Below are positions 58,388 to 64,000 of a stretch of 64,000 nt of DNA, piece by piece; position 1 is the first letter of the stretch, and every line of letters begins with the position of its first letter. Made by a program: the position numbers and the translations under genes. Below the pieces are notes generated by a model. That model was not told the origin of the DNA and made no database searches. It was given only the letters and a program-made list of their open reading frames with translations. Source of the DNA: Oscillospiraceae bacterium (GTDB taxonomy: Bacteria > Bacillota > Clostridia > Oscillospirales > Ruminococcaceae); NCBI GenBank assembly GCA_015067145.1, contig SVNA01000001.1, positions 1 to 64,000 of the forward strand. Reading direction: 5' to 3'.

Positions 58388-58665
58388 TAAAAAACACCTT
58401 CCGCTGAATAATCAGCAGAGGGTGTTATATACACGGTACCACCTCTGTTTTGTGCACTCTTCGCAGAATACACCTCACAAAGTTTTAAACTTTTATACTG
58501 TAACGGGTATTGCCGTCACGGCCTACTGCTGTTTTCAGCCGTGCCGCTCAAAGCAGTAATTTCTCTTAAAAAGCCGGTCTTTCTCACACCTTACGAAAGC
58601 TCTCTTTGCCTGACATAATTTAAGATACTGTAGCTTGTCATAGCGTTTACATATTATATTTATCT
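58388..58665 (-). promoter_or_regulatory. T-box leader of tyrS (T-box riboswitch plus terminator)
   Basis: Minus strand T-box sequence AGAGGTGGTACCGTG, terminator AACACCCTCTGCTG-ATTATT-CAGCGGAAGGTGTTTTTT, stem I elements AAAGAGAGC and GGTGTGAGAAAGACC, candidate UAC specifier at 58558-58556; boundaries approximate. Confidence 0.88.
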
Positions 58666-58708
58666 GTTTTACAGATGAAATAAGTATATCCTATAAAACC
58701 TTTATTTG

Positions 58709-60376
58709 TCAACTGTTTTGAGCTGCCGCCAGCATCTCTCTTGCGTTTTCTGCCGCAGTTTCGGTTATATTGTCGCCGGAAATAATACGTGCAATTTCAG
58801 CAACTCTTTCTTCTGTGCCAAGTTTTCGTACAGTTGTATAGGTTGCGTCGCCTTTGGTTGTTTTTTCAATATACATATGTGTATCTGCAAAAGCCGCAAT
58901 CTGCGGTGAATGAGTTACACACAAAACCTGACGGTTGTATGCAGTTTCTTTTAGGAGCTTGCCTATTTTAAGGGCAGCCGTGCCCGAAACACCTGCATCA
59001 ATTTCGTCAAAAATCATTGTGTCTGTAACCTGTTTTTCTGCAAGTACACTCTTGATTGCAAGCATAATACGGCTGAGTTCGCCGCCTGATGCAATCTTTG
59101 CAAGAGGTTTCGGACTTTCACCTTTGTTGGTTACAATGTAAAATTCAAGCTGGTCTTTGCCGTCAGCAGAATAGTCTTTATCTTCAATATTAAGAGACAA
59201 TTTTACAAATGGCATATTTAGAAATGCCAGAGAATTCTGGATTTCGCCCGCCATCATATCAAATTTATCACAGCGTTCATCTGTAAGTGCCTGTGCTGTT
59301 TTTTCCAGTTCTTTAACTATAATTGCTTTTTCAGCATACAGTTTTTCCAGTTTTTCCTGTGCAAATTCAATATTATCCAACTTTTCTTTTGCCTTGTCAT
59401 AATATTCAAGCACCGCCTCAACACTGCCGCCATATTTTCTTTTCAGCTTATAGTATGTATCAAGGCGTTCTTCTATTTCGTCAATCATATTGATGTCCAC
59501 ATCAAAATCATCGATGGCACTGCGAATTTCGTACATTGCATCCTGACTTTTATCGGATATATCTATTAGAATTTCAGATATTTCTGTTATTTTTTCGGAA
59601 AATTCTGAAATTGAAGATACCTCATCCTCTGCCTGCTGCAGAGCACTGCAAGCACCAATAAATTCATCGTTGCCGCTTAAAAGCCCGTATGCAGCATTTA
59701 GTGCAGAAAGGATATTTTCTGCATTTTTAATCAGCTTTTTCTGTTCAAGAAGTTCTTCTTCCTCTTCTTCAGACAGGTCAGCGTTATATATTTCCTCTAC
59801 CTGAAACTGTAAAAACTCCAGGTCTTCCTGCTTGCTTTTTTCAAGCGAGGATAATTCTTTTATTTTTCTGTTTATATCACAATATTTTTCGTAGCTGTCT
59901 GTATATGCATCAAAGACAGCTTTATCCACACCAAAACTGTCCAGAATTGCAAGATGTTTTGCAGGATCAAGCAAACTCTGGTTGTCGTGCTGGCCGTGAA
60001 TATTGATAGCTTCGGAAAAAATTGCTTTTATAACACTTACAGGGGCAGGCATACCATTTATTCTGGCGCTGTTTTTACCTTCTGCAGAGATAACACGGGA
60101 AACAATACATTCCTCGCTTATATCAATATCCATCTCGTCAGCAAGTTTAATAATATCTTTATTCAGATTTTCAAAAACAGCAACAATAGACGCTTTCTGA
60201 GCACCTGTTCTGATAACATCTCTGGATACACGGTCCCCCATAATAGCGTTTATTGAGTCTATAATTATTGATTTACCCGCACCTGTTTCACCGGTAAGAC
60301 AGGTAAATCCTTTATCAAAGGAAATATTTGCCTTTTCAATAACGGCAACATTTTCTATTGTCAGCTCTCTGAGCAT
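58709..60376 (-). CDS. recN: DNA repair protein RecN
   Basis: MLRELTIENVAVIEKANISFDKGFTCLTGETGAGKSIIIDSI, GGELSRIMLAIK, FDEIDAGVSG. Confidence 0.96.
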   Translation of the reverse strand: MLRELTIENVAVIEKANISFDKGFTCLTGETGAGKSIIIDSINAIMGDRVSRDVIRTGAQKASIVAVFENLNKDIIKLADEMDIDISEECIVSRVISAEGKNSARINGMPAPVSVIKAIFSEAINIHGQHDNQSLLDPAKHLAILDSFGVDKAVFDAYTDSYEKYCDINRKIKELSSLEKSKQEDLEFLQFQVEEIYNADLSEEEEEELLEQKKLIKNAENILSALNAAYGLLSGNDEFIGACSALQQAEDEVSSISEFSEKITEISEILIDISDKSQDAMYEIRSAIDDFDVDINMIDEIEERLDTYYKLKRKYGGSVEAVLEYYDKAKEKLDNIEFAQEKLEKLYAEKAIIVKELEKTAQALTDERCDKFDMMAGEIQNSLAFLNMPFVKLSLNIEDKDYSADGKDQLEFYIVTNKGESPKPLAKIASGGELSRIMLAIKSVLAEKQVTDTMIFDEIDAGVSGTAALKIGKLLKETAYNRQVLCVTHSPQIAAFADTHMYIEKTTKGDATYTTVRKLGTEERVAEIARIISGDNITETAAENAREMLAAAQNS

Positions 60377-60394
60377 CTGAACACCTCAAATTTA

Positions 60395-60850
60395 TTATTT
60401 TATATACTGTTTGAGTTTATCGTTGAGTTTATGTGCCATTTCTTCTGTACGCATAAGTATAAAAATTGTGTTTTCACCTGCTATTGTTCCTACAACACCA
60501 TCCCATTTGAGGCTGTCAAATACTTCACATGCTGCCTGTGCCATAGCTGTGTGACATTTGATAACAACTGTATTCATTGCATAGTCAACAGCTTTGATGG
60601 ATTCGGAGAAGATATAGTCAAAACGGTTGAATGTAGCTTTTGTATCTTCAACAATAGTATTCTGTGCATATTTGTATTCCCCTGTTGAAGAAACAATCTT
60701 TACAAGATTAAGTTCTTTGATATCGCGGGAAACTGTAGCCTGAGTAACTGCAAAGCCTGCGTTGTTGAGATATTCAAGCAGAACTTCCTGACGGTCGATA
60801 TTAAATTCCTGAATAAGGGAAAGTATCTTCTTATGACGATTCTTTTTCAT
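60395..60850 (-). CDS. argR: arginine repressor
   Basis: QATVSRDIKELNLVKI; C-terminal GTIAGENTIFILMRTEE. Confidence 0.94.
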   Translation of the reverse strand: MKKNRHKKILSLIQEFNIDRQEVLLEYLNNAGFAVTQATVSRDIKELNLVKIVSSTGEYKYAQNTIVEDTKATFNRFDYIFSESIKAVDYAMNTVVIKCHTAMAQAACEVFDSLKWDGVVGTIAGENTIFILMRTEEMAHKLNDKLKQYIK

Positions 60851-60865
60851 TGTAATTCTCCTTGT

Positions 60866-61678
60866 TTATCTCAATTTTATTTTTTTATCCACCTTGGCAA
60901 ACTGTCCCATATTTTTCGCCGAGTAGATGCTGAGTGCTTTGTTGGAAAGCTGTACTGTAACTGTGTCTTTTTCACAGATTTTGCGGTGATTTTCGCCATC
61001 AAAGGATACATAAATATCCTGACTGCGTTTTTCATCAAATTTAATAGTAATAATTTTGTCCTTTGCCAGAACCATAGGTGTTGCATTGAGGCTGTGCACT
61101 GCAACAGGGCTTATTACAAGTGCATTCAGGTCATTATCCACAATCGGCCCACCTGCTGACAATGAATAAGCTGTGGAACCTGTGGCTGTTGCAACAATTA
61201 TAGAATCGCAGACAATATCACCTATATTACTGTCATTGCAGTAAACTGATGATGAAATTGTATTGGAAAACATATGTTTTGCAATAACAATATCGTTCAG
61301 GCAATATTTCCAGTTTGAATTGTTTACCCTTGCTTTCAACAGAGAATGCTTTTTGATTTCGAACTCTTCAGGCCGGTCAAAAAAACTGCAAAGATCATCC
61401 AGCTGGTTACCTTCGATTGCAGTAAGAAATCCAAGTCTGCCTACATTTATCCCCAGAATAGGTTTGTTGTATTTTATTGCCTGCCGATTCATTGAAAGCA
61501 GTGTACCGTCACCGCCCACAGTGATAATCAGTTCACACTTAGCAACCTTTTCATCATCTTTTTTTGCATCATTTTCTGATACAGCAAATGAATGATTGTA
61601 TCTGTTAAGTATTTCTTTTATTTTTTCAAGGGCAGAAACACAGTTTTTGTTGTTGCTGTATTTAAGAAATATATTCAT
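60866..61678 (-). CDS. nadK: NAD kinase
   Basis: ITVGGDGTLLSMNR, GINVGRLGFLTAIE, TATGSTAYSLSAGGPIV. Confidence 0.96.
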   Translation of the reverse strand: MNIFLKYSNNKNCVSALEKIKEILNRYNHSFAVSENDAKKDDEKVAKCELIITVGGDGTLLSMNRQAIKYNKPILGINVGRLGFLTAIEGNQLDDLCSFFDRPEEFEIKKHSLLKARVNNSNWKYCLNDIVIAKHMFSNTISSSVYCNDSNIGDIVCDSIIVATATGSTAYSLSAGGPIVDNDLNALVISPVAVHSLNATPMVLAKDKIITIKFDEKRSQDIYVSFDGENHRKICEKDTVTVQLSNKALSIYSAKNMGQFAKVDKKIKLR

Positions 61679-61688
61679 ATTATACTCC

Positions 61689-62492
61689 TTATACTCCCAG
61701 ATATTTTTTAGCCTCGTTTACAACCGCATCAACCTGTTCTTCACCGATAAGGTTGTCCTGTTCATTTTTGGTTATAACAATAAGAAATTCTATATTGCCT
61801 TCAGGCCCTTTGATTGGCGAGAATGTAAGTTCTTTAACAAAAAAACCATTCTGATTTGCATATTCCATTACATTGATAATAACTTCTTTATGCACTGCAC
61901 TGTCACGGACAACACCTTTTTTGCCCACTTTTTCCTTGCCTGCTTCAAACTGAGGTTTTACAAGACAGGCACCGATTACTTCATCGGTAGAAATTGCATA
62001 GGCAACTGGAAAAATATGTTTTAATGAAATAAAGGACACGTCCACACTGAAGAAGTTGATTTTTTCTTCAAGATCCTCTGCTGTCACATTGCGGATATTT
62101 GTCTTTTCAAAATTAACAACGCGTTCATCTGTACGCAGTTTCCATGCAAGCTGTCCATAGCCTACATCAACTGCATAAACTTTTTTTGCACCGTTCTGCA
62201 GCATACAGTCGGTAAATCCGCCTGTAGAGGCACCGATATCCATACAGATTCTGTCGGTTAACTCCAGTCCATACAGTTCAATGGCTTTTTCAAGTTTATA
62301 ACCGCCACGGCTTACATATTTAAGGTCTTTGCCCCTTACCTCCACCTTGTCGGTTTCCTTGAGCATATAACCTGCTTTATCAACCTTCTGATTGTTTACA
62401 TACACAATGCCCGCCATAATAAGTGCCTGTGCACGCTGTCGGGATTCGGTATATCCTTCTTCAAAAACATACTGGTCTAATCTAATTTTCAT
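61689..62492 (-). CDS. tlyA: TlyA family rRNA methyltransferase/putative hemolysin
   Basis: N-terminal S4 domain (RLDQYVFEEGYTESRQRAQALIMAGIVYVN), SRGGYKLEKAI, DIGASTGGFTDCML. Confidence 0.94.
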   Translation of the reverse strand: MKIRLDQYVFEEGYTESRQRAQALIMAGIVYVNNQKVDKAGYMLKETDKVEVRGKDLKYVSRGGYKLEKAIELYGLELTDRICMDIGASTGGFTDCMLQNGAKKVYAVDVGYGQLAWKLRTDERVVNFEKTNIRNVTAEDLEEKINFFSVDVSFISLKHIFPVAYAISTDEVIGACLVKPQFEAGKEKVGKKGVVRDSAVHKEVIINVMEYANQNGFFVKELTFSPIKGPEGNIEFLIVITKNEQDNLIGEEQVDAVVNEAKKYLGV

Positions 62493-64000
62493 AATTTTCC
62501 TTTATCTTGTTCACGATGCTTTCTGCATCAATTTTGCAGATTTTCTGCAGTTCGCCAACATTTGCGTGATAAACTGTGTAGTTGTCAACACATTTGTATT
62601 TGTAGTTGTTTGCAAATCCGTTATCCAGCAGTGCAAGACCAAGTTTTGCCGATACGCTGCCGTTTTTAACGTGTTCTTCAAAGCTGTAGATATTTTTGTA
62701 TTCCAAAAGCATTTCCACCATCTCAGGCAGAAGCGGATTTACTACATTAAGCTTGAGAATTGCTGTATCAATACCCTGTTCAGCCAGTGTTTTCTGTGCT
62801 TTGAGTGCTTCTACAAACTGTCTGCCATAACATACAATAATATTTTCTTTGGTTTCACCAATCAGGTCATAGTAATTGCCTGTACATTCATAATCAGCGA
62901 TATATGAATCCTGTCCGCCGCGTGGATATCTGATAACCTTTGGTCCGTTTACATTATCAACAAGGTAATTCTGCCAGAATCTGAGCTCGCTGTAATTGGA
63001 TGGACATACAATCGGCACATGGTCATAGTTTGAGAATATGCTGAGGTCGTGAATGCCCTGATGTGTTTCGCCATCTCCCGGAACAAGACCGGAACGGTCG
63101 ATTGCAAACATAACATTGAGATTAAGCAGACAGGTGTCATGGATATACTGGTCCATAGCACGCTGCATAAATGTAGAGTAGAGGCACACAACAGGCATCA
63201 TACCGTTTTTAGCCATTGCAGATGCAAAGGTTACTGCATGTTCTTCTGCCATACCTACGTCAAAAAATCTGCGTCTGTGTTCTTTGTAGAAATACTGAAG
63301 GCCTGTGCCATATTTCATAGCAGCTGTAAGGGCACAGAGTTTTCGGTTTGTATTTGCTTTGTCGGACAGTTCTCTGCCAAACACTGTAGAGAAAGAGTCG
63401 CTTGGTGCCACGTCAGGGTCTGTAACTGTGTCTGCGTTAAAACTGCCCACGCCGTGGAATGCACCAGGGTTTTCCTCAGCAGGTGTAAAGCCTTTACCCT
63501 TAACAGTAATCATGTGGATGAAAACAGGACCTTCTGCCTGTTTTGCATATTTCATAGCATTGCACATCTGGTAAATATCGTTACCATCATCTACCTTATG
63601 ATACAAAAAACCCATATCTTCAAAGAATGTGCTCTTATATAAAGTTCTTCTCAGTGCTGTTTTGGAATATGAAATGGTATTGCTGATCGGTTTGCCGATA
63701 TATGGCATTTTATCAAGAATACCTTCAACATTTTTCTTTGTTTTGATATATTCTTCGTTTGTTCTGAGTCTGGAGAGATATTTTGACATCTGACCAACGT
63801 TTTTTGAGATAGACATTTTGTTATCGTTAAGAATAACAATAAGGTTGTCCAGTCTTACATCAACATTGTTGAGGCCTTCATATATCATACCACCTGTAAA
63901 AGCACCGTCACCAACCATAGCAATAACCTTGCCTGGCTCACCTTTAAGCTTTTTGGCTGTTGCAAGACCGATGGCTACAGAGATTGATGTACTGCCATGA
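62482..64000 (-). CDS. dxs: 1-deoxy-D-xylulose-5-phosphate synthase (N-terminal part outside window)
   Basis: HGSTSISVAIGLATAKKLKGEPGKVIAMVGDGAFTGGMIYEGLNN, DRSGLVPGDGETHQGIHDLSIF, continues in frame to the window edge. Confidence 0.95.
   Translation of the reverse strand, partial: HGSTSISVAIGLATAKKLKGEPGKVIAMVGDGAFTGGMIYEGLNNVDVRLDNLIVILNDNKMSISKNVGQMSKYLSRLRTNEEYIKTKKNVEGILDKMPYIGKPISNTISYSKTALRRTLYKSTFFEDMGFLYHKVDDGNDIYQMCNAMKYAKQAEGPVFIHMITVKGKGFTPAEENPGAFHGVGSFNADTVTDPDVAPSDSFSTVFGRELSDKANTNRKLCALTAAMKYGTGLQYFYKEHRRRFFDVGMAEEHAVTFASAMAKNGMMPVVCLYSTFMQRAMDQYIHDTCLLNLNVMFAIDRSGLVPGDGETHQGIHDLSIFSNYDHVPIVCPSNYSELRFWQNYLVDNVNGPKVIRYPRGGQDSYIADYECTGNYYDLIGETKENIIVCYGRQFVEALKAQKTLAEQGIDTAILKLNVVNPLLPEMVEMLLEYKNIYSFEEHVKNGSVSAKLGLALLDNGFANNYKYKCVDNYTVYHANVGELQKICKIDAESIVNKIKENYEN

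Overview
64 kb window from a low-GC Bacillota genome, most likely a gut Clostridia/Oscillospirales-type bacterium (inferred from gene order and families; no search was run). Three housekeeping blocks are recognisable: rplS-lepB-rbgA-rnhB-yraN and queA-tgt-yajC at the left; radA near 32 kb; and lon, clpX/clpP/tig, tyrS (with T-box leader), recN-argR-nadK-tlyA-dxs at the right. A 7-gene tRNA cluster lies at 41.77-42.39 kb. Two accessory polysaccharide loci are present. The larger (about 13.0-28.9 kb, all minus strand) has an initiating sugar transferase, TagA/WecG, FdtA/FdtB-type amino-sugar genes, several glycosyltransferases, a flippase, two acyltransferases (one frameshifted) and a bifunctional fucokinase/GDP-fucose pyrophosphorylase (Fkp) with a FucU mutarotase. 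The smaller (47.2-52.6 kb: two-domain GT2, Wzy-like protein, nucleotidyltransferase, glf) lies between clpX and lon. The observations I would follow first are: (i) a perfect 30-bp palindrome, readable as 11-6-11 (Xer/dif-like geometry), between a strong promoter and a Xer-type recombinase gene, about 1 kb from the point where gene orientation switches from + to -; (ii) two intergenic terminator-like hairpins whose 3' arm contains the Shine-Dalgarno of the next gene; (iii) the Fkp/FucU salvage module in a Bacillota polysaccharide operon; (iv) the polysaccharide insertion at the clpX-lon junction. No CRISPR array, prophage or IS element was recognised.
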